A stretch of DNA of 64,000 nucleotides from Strigamia acuminata (GCA_949358305.1 OX442321.1:3745605-3809604); one strand, 5' to 3'. Counted from the first letter of the stretch, positions 44,401 through 55,286 are shown. Made by a program: numbers and translations. Notes: generated by a model not told the origin, from the letters alone.

Positions 44401-45681
44401 TGATGTGATGAATTTTGATGTACTGTAATAAATTTTGATCAAATTTTGATCAAATCTTAAGATTTTGGGTGAAATTTCGATCAAATCTTAAGATTTTGGA
44501 TGAAATTTCTATCAAATCTTAAGATTTTGGATGAAATTTCTATCAAATCTTAAGATTTTGGATGAAATTTTGATGTAATTTGATGAAATTTTGATGAATT
44601 TTGATGTAATTCGATGTAATTTTGATTAATTTTGATGAATTTTTGATTAATTTTGATGAATTTTTGATTAATTTTGATGGATTTTTGATTAATTTTGATG
44701 GATTTTTGATGAATTTAATAATATTTTGATGAAATTTTGATGAATTATAATGATAGCTTAATTAATTATAATGAAAATTTGATGAATTCGAATAAAACTT
44801 TGCTGAAATTAGATAAAATTTCGAATTTTTTGAAGAAATTTCTAATTTTTTGATGAAATTTCTAATTTTTTGATAAAATTTCGAATTTTTTGATAAAATT
44901 TCGAATTTTTTGATAAAATTTCGAAATTTTATTTCGAATTTTTTGATGTTATTTCGAATTTTTTGATGAAATTTCGAATTTCTTGATGAAATTTCGAAAT
45001 TTTTGATGAAATTTTGAATTTTTTGATAAAATTTCGAATTTTTTGATGAAATTTCGAATTTTTTGATAAAATTACAAGAAATTTTAAGATTTTTGACGAA
45101 ATTTTTATCAAATTTTGTTGAATTTTCATCAAATTTCGAAATATATTCTAAAACCAACTCCCAATACCATACCAACATTCTGGTCTTTCAACCCCGCATC
45201 TCTCGAAGTCCATCGACAAAACCCACACGCCAAATAATAAACTTTCTTCGGAATGGTTTTACTACTATCCTCAGCACTCGGCACTTGGATACTCGAAGCG
45301 CGTGTCGACAGCGTATGCTTACAACTCGGGCAATCAAAACAACTCCCACACCTAAAACAAACAAAAAACCAACCAAATCAATCAATTTTTTCAAACCTAT
45401 CCCATCCCAAACAACTCCACCTATTTTTCTTCACCCTGGCCTCAGCCGACGGCATACTTTCCAAACAATTCGGGCAGTAATGAGAATCCACCTGAAAATA
45501 TCAAGAAAAAAATTTAAAAATCTCATTTTTATTCGATTTTTCGTCAAAATACCTCGTGAGTTACGCAATTTCCACATCTCAGCTTCAAACAATGTCTGCA
45601 GAAATAAATTCGACTGATCGGTTTGTCCGCCCCGCACGAACAAACGTAAATTACCCGATCAGGATTGAACAGATCCACCAT
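41462..45681 (-). CDS. dctn4: Dynactin subunit 4 (p62)
   Basis: Subunit of the pointed-end complex of dynactin, the dynein cofactor for microtubule transport. Eleven exons on the minus strand: 45553-45681 (ATG), 45421-45491, 45173-45351, 44140-44285, 44000-44067, 43830-43939, 42624-42807, 42497-42551, 41891-41989, 41720-41817, 41462-41660 (TAG). All GT-AG, phases consistent, 445 aa, close to the 460 aa of the human protein. The N-terminus has the paired-cysteine zinc-binding region ([46 protein letters not shown]). Later come [30 protein letters not shown] and [15 protein letters not shown], typical of the family. Introns 3, 6 and 8 are swollen by repeats; the others are short. Confidence 0.95.
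41992..42480. repeat. Minisatellites in dctn4 intron 8
   Basis: The intron (41990-42496) consists of related AT-rich units: a 41-bp form around 42170-42270 (aaattcagacaaatttcgg) passes into a 30-31-bp form around 42340-42450 (aaattctcaatagatttcga). Confidence 0.8.
43072..43526. mobile_element. Nested hAT-like non-autonomous element
   Basis: Flanked by the direct repeat agtaacgata (43062-43071, 43527-43536), of which 8 bp would be the hAT-type duplication. The interior is rich in gcggttttt motifs and the palindrome gtgcgatatatcgcac (43087-43102). It also contains the 31-bp minisatellite at 43244-43415. Confidence 0.6.
43244..43415. repeat. 31-bp minisatellite inside the nested element
   Basis: About five units of the form ggagtttttagggtttattt plus ttcttgaattt, with a few substitutions. 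Confidence 0.8.
44320..45110. repeat. AT-rich minisatellites in dctn4 intron 3, mostly 20-bp unit
   Basis: Several related blocks. 44850-45075 is a 20-bp unit gataaaatttcgaatttttt; 44380-44580 uses units with caaatcttaagattttgg. The minus-strand frame of 138 codons across this block (K/N/I/F-rich) is repeat-derived. Confidence 0.85.
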
Positions 45682-45803
45682 TTTTGTTCGGGTTCACCTC
45701 TCTCATTACCCATTACTCATCACAATTGTCTACCGACAGCCCGGTGTTTCACGCTTTAATGTTTCCCCACTCCCGCAATAGATCGCGCCACTTGTTATTG
45801 CAA
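45682..45803. promoter_or_regulatory. Probable bidirectional promoter of dctn4 and the BolA1 gene
   Basis: Only 122 bp separate the two divergent start codons, so both 5' UTRs and any shared promoter must lie here or overlap the first exons. No TATA box was seen. This is inference from spacing. Confidence 0.55.
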
Positions 45804-48194
45804 ATGGCGTTGAGTTTTTTCTCGAATTTGTGTCGCCGCGGTAATATAAAACGTATTAAACTCGTTATTTACCACAGAAATGATTTATAATTTGTTTCAA
45901 TTTTGATTTAGGTTCGTTAAACTCCCGGAATCTCACATCGACTTCGACCACCCGAAGTCTGCACGATCAAATACGAGCGGAATCGATGGAGAATCCCGTA
46001 GCAACGTCAATCAGTGATAAATTAATGAAACAATTTAATCCCGCGCACCTCCAAGTCATCAACGAAAGTTACATGCACAACGTACCGAAAGGTTAAGCCG
46101 TCAAAACCAAACATTGACGCAAATTAAGACAAATTTCTTTGATAAACAGGTGCCGAAACACATTTCAAAGTCGTCGTAGTGTCGGAAAAATTCGAAAATT
46201 TGCCCTTAATTCAGGTAAATCGAATTAATCGACGTGAATAACCATTTTAAAGGGCATATTTAATGCGCTGTATATCAAAGGAAGGGTTTTTTTTACGCAT
46301 ATATAGCATTGCGGTGCCAATTTAATCAAGCATGGAACTGCATTGATTTGTGGGGAAATTCTTTCCTTGTGTTACCATGGTAACTGTGATGCTACTCCAC
46401 CCAACTAACGAGCCGGCGAACAAAGATGGGCTGCAGGAATAAGCTGTGGCAGGCAGAACACCACAGCGCTTACAAAGTGACAACAAACAGTTTGCGGGGG
46501 ATAGACCAAAGTGAAAGGAAATTAGCTGACATCAATATGTATATCACGCGTTTAAAATCGAAAAATTAAATCAAATGAAGTATTAAAATTAAAAATAAAT
46601 TAATTTAACTGGTTTTAAGGGCCCCGCTGTCGATCTGGGGGCCCCAATTATGTGAAAATCAAAAAAAGGCCCCAAGATTGTTTTTTGGGCTACAATTTTG
46701 GTTTTTTTTTAATTTAATTAAAAAGGACAATTTTATTGGGCCCCAATTCTGTAAAAATCAAAAAAGGGCCCCTGCAATGATTTTTGGGCTACAATTTAGA
46801 GTTTTTTGGGGTTTTATGGCGCCAATTTAATTACTTAATAAAAAGGACAATTTCATTGGGCTCCAATTCTTAAAAATAGTCTTAGCAATGATTTTTGGGC
46901 CCCAATTTCTGGATTTTTAGGATTTAATTGCTCCAATTAATTACAAAAAGAGCCTTTGCTGTACTTTTTGGGCCCCAAATTGTTAAAAAAAAGGTCCTCC
47001 GAAGTGCTTTTGGGGCCCAAATTTTAAGAAAAAGGCCTCAGCAATGCTTTTTGGGCTCCAATTTCTTGATTGTTAGTTTTTCGGCTCCAATTTTTTACAA
47101 AAAGGGCCCTTGAAGTGCTTTTTGGGACCCACTGCTGTGTTTTTTGGGCCCCGTTTGTTTAAAAGGGGCCTCTACAGTGTTTTTCAGCCTCCATATGTTA
47201 AAAAAGGGCCCTCCGAAGTGCTTTTGGGACCCAAATTTTAAGAAAAGGGCTTCAGCAATGCTTTTTGGGCCCCAATTTCTAGGTTTTTCGTTTTCTGGCT
47301 TCAATTTTTTACAAATAGGGCCCTTGAAGTGCTTTTTGGGCCCCGTTTGTTAAAAAGAGGCCCCTGCAATTTCTTTTCGGGTTCAATATGTTAAAAAAAA
47401 GGGCCCCGGTAGTGCTTTATGGGCTTCAATTCGTAAAAGAGCCTCAGCAATGCTTTTTGGGCCCCAATTTCTGGGTTTTTAGAGTTTTGCGACTCAAATT
47501 ATTTGCAAATAGGGACCCTGAAGTGCTTTTTGGGACCCACTGCTGTGTTTTTTGGGCCCCGTTTGTTTAAAAGGGGCTTCCACAGTGTTTTTCAGCCTAC
47601 ATATGTTAAAAAAGGGCCCTTCGAAGTGCTTTTGGGGCCAAATTTTTCAAAAAGGGCCTCAGCAATGCTTTTTGGGCCCAAATTTCTCGGTTTTTAGAGT
47701 TTTGCGGCTCCAATTTTTAACAAAAAGAGCCCCTGTTGTACTTTTTGGGCCCCAATTGTTAAAAAAATTCTCCGAAGTGCTTTTGGGGCCCACATTTTAA
47801 GAAATGGGCCTCAGCAATGCTTTTTGAACTCCAATTTCTAGATTTTTAGTTTTTCGGCTTTAATTTTTTCCAAATAGGGCCCCTGAAGTGCTTTTTTGGG
47901 CCCCATTTGTGTAAAATGGGCCTCTATAGAGTTTTTCGGGCTCCATATGTTAAAAAAGGGCCCCCGCAGTGCTTTTTGGGCCCCAATTTCATCTCCTTTC
48001 GTCCCACCGAGATGCTCATGCACAAAAACTTTAAAAAAATATACGAAAAATAATTATTTTTTTTATTTTGTAAAAATTAGCGTCACCGATTGGTCAACGA
48101 AGCCCTGACGGCCGAACTGCACACAGGTGTGCACGCGCTATCAATCCAAGTGAGTATAAAACGCCAACAAGTCGCCATTCAATTAGACATCTGA
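45804..48194 (+). CDS. BolA-like protein 1, mitochondrial
   Basis: BolA family protein that works with monothiol glutaredoxin 5 in mitochondrial [4Fe-4S] cluster supply. Exons 45804-45840, 45912-46091, 46150-46214 and 48081-48194 (TGA), all GT-AG, 131 aa. The N-terminus (MALSFFSNLCRRG, then Ser/Thr/Arg-rich without acids) looks like a mitochondrial presequence. The BolA fold is marked by HLQVINESYMHNVPKG, AETHFKVVVVSEKFENLPL and the family signature RHRLVNEALTAELHTGVHAL. The invariant cluster-binding histidine is the likely role of the H in RHRLV. After ALSIQ the sequence GTGAGT could be a donor to an unseen last exon; read through, the frame ends 15 codons later. Intron 3 is 1,866 bp and filled by satellite DNA. 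Confidence 0.9.
46620..48000. repeat. Composite GGGCCC-rich satellite in BolA1 intron 3
   Basis: Diverged units of about 40-65 bp, each with agtgctttttgggcccc or a variant. Similar unit types return roughly every 200-214 bp (for example at 46990, 47203, 47607), suggesting a higher-order repeat. The short reading frames on both strands in this block are by-products of the repeat. Confidence 0.75.
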
Positions 48195-48246
48195 TCCCGT
48201 ACAAACACAGCGGCGAGCGGATTAAAGTCTTAACCGCGCCGACACG

Positions 48247-49719
48247 ATGGATCGAACCGAACCCAAATGGACCGTCTTAAGCCGCACCCTCTGCCTGTGC
48301 GCCGCACCCGACCACGACCCGGACCTCCTCGCCGCCCCCGACCACCTCCGCGCCCAATCGCTCGATCAAGACCGGTTGGTCCTCGCGGGCGCTCTCGAAA
48401 CGACCTACAAACGCGTCTTCCAAACGCCGCCAACTCCCGCCTGCCGACGTTTACTCAATTTCCTCACGGACCCGGCGTGGTGCGAGCGTTTGATCGCCGC
48501 TTTACTGCCCCACCTGCTCTCCGAGGACCCGTTTGTCCACTACGCGTCCAGCAAACTCGTCGCGCACGTGATTTTAGCCCTAAAACCGTCGCTTAGCAAC
48601 GAATGTCTGCGGCAGTTGTGGTCGGACGAAGGCAAATTGGGCTCCTTGACCGTTTTCCGGGCGATTTTGGACGCGGGACGCGACTCGGGGCACCCGTCGG
48701 GGCCCCCGGAGCCCCCTGGTGGCTGTGAAGGACTCGCGACGCCGGCGCGCGTCGCGTTGGAGACGCAGAGCGAATTGTTGGACTTGTTGGAGACGAAACG
48801 CGTCGTTGGGAATGCGGTTGCCATGGAGACGGAGGTGGTGTGCGCGGCGCTCCGACTGTGGGATTCGGCGCTGGAGTGGCACAGACGCGCGGACCGGGCG
48901 TTCGACTGGGGTTCCGCGACCGTCGAGGCTGTTTTCAAGATGGACGGCGCGTGGACGGGTCGGTGGCCGGCCGCGGCCATCTTGAGGTTCCTCGGGATCG
49001 CCAACAAATACGAATTTGGCGCGTCCGCGGCGTCCGCGGTGCTGGACTTTTACGTGGGCGGAGGCTTGGACGCGCTGGGCCGCCTGGCGCCGCCGCGGAC
49101 ACTGGGCGGCGACGGCGGCGCGCCGTCTGGCGGCGCCGAACGCGTGAATCCGGCGTTCCGGCTGTCGGCGTTGCTCGTGCTCAAGTGCGTCGTCGTGGTG
49201 AGCGCGACGGGGCGTGCGGACGCGGGGAAAAGGGCGCTGGCCAAGTTGGTGCGGTCAGTCGAGGCGTGGGGGTGCGAGTGGGTGTGGTCAGTGTTCAGCG
49301 ACGAGGACGACTGTTTGGCCGAGGCGTTGGACGCCAGTTTGGAGATTTACGTGGGAGTGGGGGGCGAGTGGGGGGTGATGGAGCCGAATAGGGTTTTTTA
49401 TTGGGTGGTGCGGGGGTTGGGGTTCGACCACCAGGTGGTGCTGGATTGGATAATTTCGGGGGAGACGGTTTTTTTGAGGTATTTTGTCAAGTATTTGAAG
49501 TATTTGGGCGGGGGGAGGAGGGGGGAGGGGGGTTTGGTGGATTATTCGAGTAGTAGTGGGAGTGGGGATGAGGGGGAGGGGGTTGGGTGGGGTAGGGGGG
49601 AGGTGGGAGCTGTTTTGGAGGTTTGTAGGGGGTTGTTAGGGTCGATTTGTAGGTTGGAGAGGAGGGGGATTTTTCCGTTTAATGTTGGGCCGTTGGTGAG
49701 GTTGCTGAGGCGGTTGTAG
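48247..49719 (+). CDS. lin: Lines homologue (LINS family), single exon
   Basis: Drosophila Lines is a nuclear/cytoplasmic segment-polarity regulator of Wnt-type signalling; the vertebrate member is LINS1. This frame is 490 aa, helical and Leu/Ala-rich, with no membrane segment. The C-terminal part carries the parts I recognise: GFDHQVVLDWIISGETVFLR, YFVKYLKYL and a terminal ICRLERRGIFPFNVGPLVRLL, which resembles the family's ending (R-L-x-x-x-x-L-F-P-Y-N-x-x-x-L-L). It is shorter than insect or human members (about 750-860 aa). The first half is very GC-rich and the second G-rich, unlike its AT-rich neighbours. The ATG follows the BolA stop by 52 bp. A TATAAAA lies at 48155-48161. Confidence 0.7.
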   Translation: MDRTEPKWTVLSRTLCLCAAPDHDPDLLAAPDHLRAQSLDQDRLVLAGALETTYKRVFQTPPTPACRRLLNFLTDPAWCERLIAALLPHLLSEDPFVHYASSKLVAHVILALKPSLSNECLRQLWSDEGKLGSLTVFRAILDAGRDSGHPSGPPEPPGGCEGLATPARVALETQSELLDLLETKRVVGNAVAMETEVVCAALRLWDSALEWHRRADRAFDWGSATVEAVFKMDGAWTGRWPAAAILRFLGIANKYEFGASAASAVLDFYVGGGLDALGRLAPPRTLGGDGGAPSGGAERVNPAFRLSALLVLKCVVVVSATGRADAGKRALAKLVRSVEAWGCEWVWSVFSDEDDCLAEALDASLEIYVGVGGEWGVMEPNRVFYWVVRGLGFDHQVVLDWIISGETVFLRYFVKYLKYLGGGRRGEGGLVDYSSSSGSGDEGEGVGWGRGEVGAVLEVCRGLLGSICRLERRGIFPFNVGPLVRLLRRL

Positions 49720-49781
49720 GTTGAGTTTGTTGGGGGGAATGTTTGTTTTTGGTGTTGTTTTGTTGTGAGATTTTTTTGTTG

Positions 49782-49787
49782 AATAAA
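49782..49787 (+). terminator. Polyadenylation signal AATAAA after lines
   Basis: AATAAA 63 bp after the stop codon, followed by a GT-rich stretch, as expected for cleavage and polyadenylation. Confidence 0.6.
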
Positions 49788-49864
49788 GTTTGTTGGATGA
49801 AGTTTTTGAAAATTTTTCATTTTTTTTTTATATTATATTTTTTTTTATTAATTAAAATTAATTA

Positions 49865-50215
49865 AAATTAATTTTTTTACGGTAAATTTTCGAAAAATTG
49901 AATTTTTTTACAGTAAATTTTCGAAAAATTAAATTTTTTTGCAGTAAATTTTCGAAAAATTAATTTTTTACGGTAAATTTTCGAAAAATTAATTTTTTTA
50001 CGGTAAATATTCGAAAAAATAATTTTTTTACAGTAAATGTTTGAAAAATTAATTTTTTTTACAGTAAATTTTCGAAAAATTGAATTTTTTTAGAGTAAAT
50101 TTTCGAAAAATTAAATTTTTTTGCAGTAAATTTTCGAAAAATTAATTTTTTTTAAAGTAAATTTTCGAAAAATTAATTTTTTTACAGTAAATTTTACTCG
50201 AAATGAAATTTTATT
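49865..50215. repeat. AT-rich minisatellite, 30-bp unit
   Basis: About 11 units of the form cagtaaattttcgaaaaatt plus aattttttta, with length variation in the T run. Confidence 0.85.
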
Positions 50216-52080
50216 CCCAGTAAAATGTCGAAAAATTGAAATTATTACACTAAATTTTGGAAATTTAAAAATTTTATTTTTGAAAAATTTCACTCAAAAT
50301 AAATAAATTATTAGAGAAATATTTCCTATCCTACAACTTTGCAAAAAAATAAACCTCACTTTGAAAATTCTCTACTCGGTTAAAAATTCCATCCAAAATT
50401 GATGATTCTTAATTTGATAACATTACATGCATAACGCATAAAGTCATTTAAAAAAATCTATATTAACCAATCATACGGTGGCACAATCATCAAAAAACGA
50501 TGAAAACCCCCTAAAAAAATGGGGACGCACACCTAGCAATACCGCGACAAATTAATTGAAAAAAACTCACAACAATGTACCGCGACACATGGTTCACACT
50601 TGTACATTGTGTCGCTGTATATTGTGTCGCTGTTCTAAAATGTCGCGCTAGGTGACACCAAAACTCTCAATAAATTACCCAATCACAATCCACCTTCAAA
50701 ATTTCCAATACTTCAATGACTTCAACCTCGAAACCTATAAATCTTCATAACTTAAAACTGTGATTTGTATTGACACTATTCGCCCTCCAACTTTAAATTC
50801 ACAAATCAATTTACACTCTTAATGATTAAATGGCCTCCTGATGTCTCTAAACCTTTCTTAAACTTTTAATTTTTTTTTTTATAGTGAAAATCTATAGTAA
50901 TCCTACTAATTTCCACAAAAAAAAAAAAAAAAAAATTTTTTTAATTTTTTTTTATTTGAAAATCCCATCTTTTGTCCAATTCTTCAACGATAATTATTCC
51001 AATTGTTAATTTTTGAATAGAATTTTCGATTTAAAAAAATTAAAATAGAAAAAATTCTTGCTTGTTTGCAGGCCAAAACACCCAGCCAATGGGAGAATGA
51101 CAGTGCAAATCCCATTGCCAAATCACCGCCTTGTCGAGGAGGATTTGGACTCTGAAATTGGGCTTCCACATCAAAAAAATTAAAATTAAAAATATAAAAA
51201 AAATTTTTCCATCTTCTTCACTAGAAACATAATTTTCTAATGGGTCCGGAAAGTCGTTAGTCAGATTTAATATTAGGAAATAGTGATGTAATTTTTAATA
51301 AATCACTAATGAAGATTAATGCATCATGATATAAAAGAGGAGGGAAGTTTGATGGACGTGGTGAGGAGTAAATGACGTGTTTATATTTTTTTCTTATCGA
51401 ATTTCTATAAGGAAATTGTTTTTTTTTATTTAAAAAAAAAAAATATTAATGCATGATGATTAATTTAGTTGAGCCAAAAGGGAAACATGGAAGAGGAGGA
51501 AGCCCAAGTTTGTGCAGATTTTATTTTTTTGTTAAAAAAAAACCAACTTGATACTTTTATTAATTTAAGAAATGTGTGTTGCATTCAGAATTCAGAATAA
51601 TAATATCTTGTTTTGTCACCATCGGAATGCCAAGTTGGCATTTGAATTTTTATTATTTAAAGGAAAAGTGTTTGTGGGTGGAATATTAAATTATTCTGAG
51701 GAATATTCAACTCCTTGAGGATTTTATTTAGATAAAACCGGTAATTTGTAAGTAAGTATTCGTATAAGTCGGCACGCTGTGATTAGGTGCATTCAATTCT
51801 CAAAAGACGAATTCACTTCTCCTTAAACCACTTAAAGAAGCGACTTAAAGACGGGAATTCTCGATTGAACGCTAAAAACTGAACTGAACTAAAAAGATGC
51901 CAATCTACAACATGTGGTAACAATAGCCAATAGCAGGTGCAGAAGAGATAAGTCACTTTTATAAGTCAAACGAGTGATTTCAATCTTAATCCTCTTATTT
52001 GACTTCTCAGAGATGTGATGTAAATAACGTCACGTCCTGGCTTCCTTTGGAGAAGTCATTTCAGACAAATAAGTCGATTT
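50216..52080. other. Gene-poor AT-rich stretch
   Basis: No gene supported. 50527-50659 has short inverted ends (cacctagc..gcgaca and its complement) around repeated gtgtcgctgt words and may be a small TIR element. Poly-A/T runs near 50920 and 51420. Confidence 0.4.
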
Positions 52081-52501
52081 GTCTAATACCGTATAACTTT
52101 GAAAAAGAGCCGCGGCTCTTAAGGTGGGGTCACACTTGGAAGTAAAGTTAAGTAAACAATGAGGAAGTAGAAGTAAGGTAATGCAAGTATGTTCACACTT
52201 GTTTGAAGTTGAAGTAAGGATTATCCAATGAGAATTAAGGGGCAAGATCTTGATCCAAAAGAATAACTGTCGTCCGCAACTACAATTTCTGTTTTTCATG
52301 AAAATATAATAGTTTTGAATGTTGCTCACGTTCAACATTCGTTATGATAAATACAAAAAAATACCATATTGTCGTGATAGTAAGGTATTCTTGCTCACTC
52401 AGTTGCGGCTGTAAAAAGATGGAGGTTTTTATTCAAAGGGATATGTTACATGTAATATCGTGATTATAACATTAGATTTTTACCGATATGCCAATATCAG
52501 A

Positions 52502-52990
52502 GAGTTTGCGGGATGCATTTTTCCCTTACAGTTAAAGACTATATGGTATGAAAATAGTGTAAGGGAAAAATGATAAATTAAGGTTTTGCGAGTTGCACTT
52601 TTCCCTTATCACTACACTATTTCAGCCAACTACTGACAGTTAGTAATTTTGGACCTAAAAATTCAATTTGGGGACGTAAATGTGCAAATTTCTGCATAAA
52701 ATTCCATTATTATGCCTATAAAGTATGGTTTTGGGCCTAAAATTCAATTTAGGGCCTCACTTATCATTCAATCTACATACCTATGACTGTGATGTGTTTG
52801 ATCGGGACAACAAAATATTCGCCATTTGCAATGGGCGGAGCTAACAATATAGTGTTCTCAATTCTGATTGGCTGCGCTATATTTTAATTTAGTGTTGAAA
52901 ACGATACACTAAAGATTTTTCCCTTACGACATGACACTAAAATAGTGTAAGGTGGCACAAAATAAGGGGAAAATGCATCTCGCAAACTTG
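52502..52990. mobile_element. TIR element with duplicated subterminal block
   Basis: Left end agtttgcgggatgcattttt, right end aaaatgcatctcgcaaactt (inverted match). A second copy of the end (ttttgcgagttgcacttttc) lies inside at about 52583. Boundaries are approximate and the target duplication is not clear. Non-coding. Confidence 0.5.
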
Positions 52991-52999
52991 CTATTGCCA

Positions 53000-53676
53000 A
53001 TACTGATGTATTAAAACATTTTATAACTGCAATTCCTAACACGCTTTCTAGCATTAATACAATTTAGGTTGTTCAAAAAGCAGTCTAAAATGTGCATTTA
53101 GACTGGTTTAAAGAAGACGAGCCAGACATTTCAAATGCAGCTAATAAAAGCAGGTCTATCCAATATTCAACCTATTTGTTCTCACCAGACAGTTTTCTAT
53201 CAATTTTTCAGGTCTTTCCATGGTCTGTATGTTGATGTTTGTTTAGAATGTTTTGTAAGACTGTGATGAATTATTCTGATGCCTTAATGAATCTTTCAAT
53301 GCCAAACATTTCTTGAAAAATAGAATATTCAATTTGAAATTGCCAGCCATTGGGGATTAAATTTGACTATGGAAATATATAAACCTCAAGTGCTAATTGG
53401 AGAGGAAGTTTAGCTAGATAAAAATTAATAGTTAAGTAACTAAGTGAAGTACTCTTTAACACAGAGGCAAGCTATTGGCCACCAGTTGCTAATAACAGAC
53501 AGTATTGCATATTTACACACTGTGTTATTTCTTCTCCGGTACACTAAGATTGTAAACATAGCTCAAATAATCCCCCAGGTACAAGACCCAAGAATAACTC
53601 CAATAGAAGTTTAGAGGTAAAGATATTTAACTTCATATAAAACTACGATATCTCAAATGATCATGTGATTCAATAG
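53000..53676. other. Spacer without recognised content
   Basis: I see no gene, tandem repeat or terminal inverted repeat here. Confidence 0.4.
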
Positions 53677-53684
53677 ACCATTGT

Positions 53685-54177
53685 TAAGCCTGCTATTTTT
53701 GCGGAAAATAAATTTTCCCCAAAATGTTTCGGTAGTTGCGGATAGGCCAAATGCAGCATTTTGGCACTAAATTTTTTTAATTCTAAGGTACTTTTTGGTC
53801 CGCAATTTCCGCAATTGGAAGTTGTGCCGCAATTCTGCGGATTTTCCGCAATTTGCCAATAATGGCCCATTATTGGCCAATAATGGCTAAGTCTGCTATT
53901 TTTGCAGAAAATAAATTTTCCCCAAAATGTTTTCATCGTTGCGGATAGGCCAAATGCAGCTTTTTGCACTAAAAATTTTTAATTCTGAGGTACTTTTTGG
54001 TCTGCAATTTCCGCAATTGGACCATTGTACCACAATTTTGCAGAAAATCCGCAATTTGCCAATAATGGCTTATTATTGGCCAATAATGGGCCGCAATACG
54101 TCCACAAAATGGCAGTTTTTTGATCCGCTTTCCGCCCGCAATTTCATTGTTTTTACTCCACAAAAATAGCAGGCTTA
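53685..54177. mobile_element. hAT-like non-autonomous element, 8-bp target duplication
   Basis: TIRs TAAGCCTGCTATTTTTG and its inverse, flanked by a perfect 8-bp direct repeat ACCATTGT (53677-53684, 54178-54185). The interior is a two-fold tandem duplication of about 200 bp (53690-53890 and 53892-54090), with many gccaataatgg and ccgcaatt words. Confidence 0.8.
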
Positions 54178-54639
54178 ACCATTGTTAGCGCAACAATTAA
54201 ATTTTGGAGCATTGTGAACTAGCCTTTATAGACACCCTCGAATTGTTGGCACTTATGTGGGCATGCGCACCAAGTTTAGACACCTAAGCAGGTTTAACTG
54301 CAATTTTAAACGCACTTTATTAATTGTGGTTAAGCAGCTTTTAACAGTAGCGATTTCAGCGTCTGCAAAGCCCTAGGCAAATGTCAGGTGTGAGGGCTGC
54401 CAGCTCTCTTCTGATGTTGATAAAACATGATTACAAATTTTGATTTTGAACCATCAAGAGACGCTTGCACTAGGAAGGATCCATGTTCCAAGAACCAACA
54501 ACTGAACAGTAATTATAGAATGGCCAGTAGGCTCTGTGTTGAGCGTTTATTTTATCTTTTATTTATTGTAAATATTGTCACGACGTACGTTTCTTTTTCG
54601 TTTGTTTTGAGTAACGTAAAATGAACGAAGACGGCCTCA

Positions 54640-54905
54640 AGGTGCCCTTGAATTGTAGCTGCCCTCGAATAGTAGCCGCGACCAAGAGCGGCGATTTGAA
54701 ATAAGAGCTGCGCAGGGCTGGACCGGGAACAAATTTAGTACTGGAAAATCTGGATAGGGGAACAAATTTTATACCGAGAAATCTGGATGGATCGGCCCAC
54801 GACAAAGGGGGTATCCCGATGGGAAACCGGGAAATTCCCGGTATCCCATCGAGCCAGCCCAGCACTGGAGCCGCGGCCATTATTTGCAAAATACGGTATT
54901 GCTGT
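54640..54905. repeat. ccgcggct-type repeat interrupted by a nested element
   Basis: The sides (gaatagtagccgcgaccaag; gagccgcggccattatttgc) match the family at 38754-38975. The hAT-like element at 54713-54867 splits it. Confidence 0.5.
54713..54867. mobile_element. 155-bp hAT-like element nested in the ccgcggct repeat
   Basis: Ends CAGGGCTGGACCGGG and (inverted) CAGTGCTGGGCTGG, flanked by 8-bp GAGCTGCG / GAGCCGCG with one mismatch (54705-54712, 54868-54875). Contains the inner palindrome-like ccgggaaattcccgg. Confidence 0.7.
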
Positions 54906-55002
54906 TGACTTAATGCTTTCCAAAATATATAGCAATTCGCAGAATGCACTGTATTATTTGTACATTAAACAATGCACTTCATAAGACAATTGAAATAATT
55001 CA

Positions 55003-55088
55003 TTTTGAAAATGCATTTATATTTGACAAATATTGGGAACTCATTTTGAAAATGCATTCATATTTGACAAATATTGGGAACTCATTTC
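55003..55088. repeat. Two-copy tandem duplication of about 43 bp
   Basis: cattttgaaaatgcatt..atatttgacaaatattggga occurs twice in a row with one difference. Confidence 0.75.
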
Positions 55089-55286
55089 GCAATACTTTTT
55101 ACAGAGTATATCATTTGCAAACCAATAGCACAAAAAATATATTACAAAATGCGTTCTTGCGAAACCCAATGCATTTCAAAATACCCATCGCGATATAATT
55201 TCAATGTATTTTGAACCGTGTAGATTGGCTGTCTAGACCAATCTAAATTGGAAAAACCAGACTTGCTTACCCAAAAGACTACAATA

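Noticed and set aside
44762-45178. 138-codon minus-strand frame rich in K, N, I and F
   Set aside because: It lies in dctn4 intron 3 and is made of a 20-bp AT-rich repeat unit.
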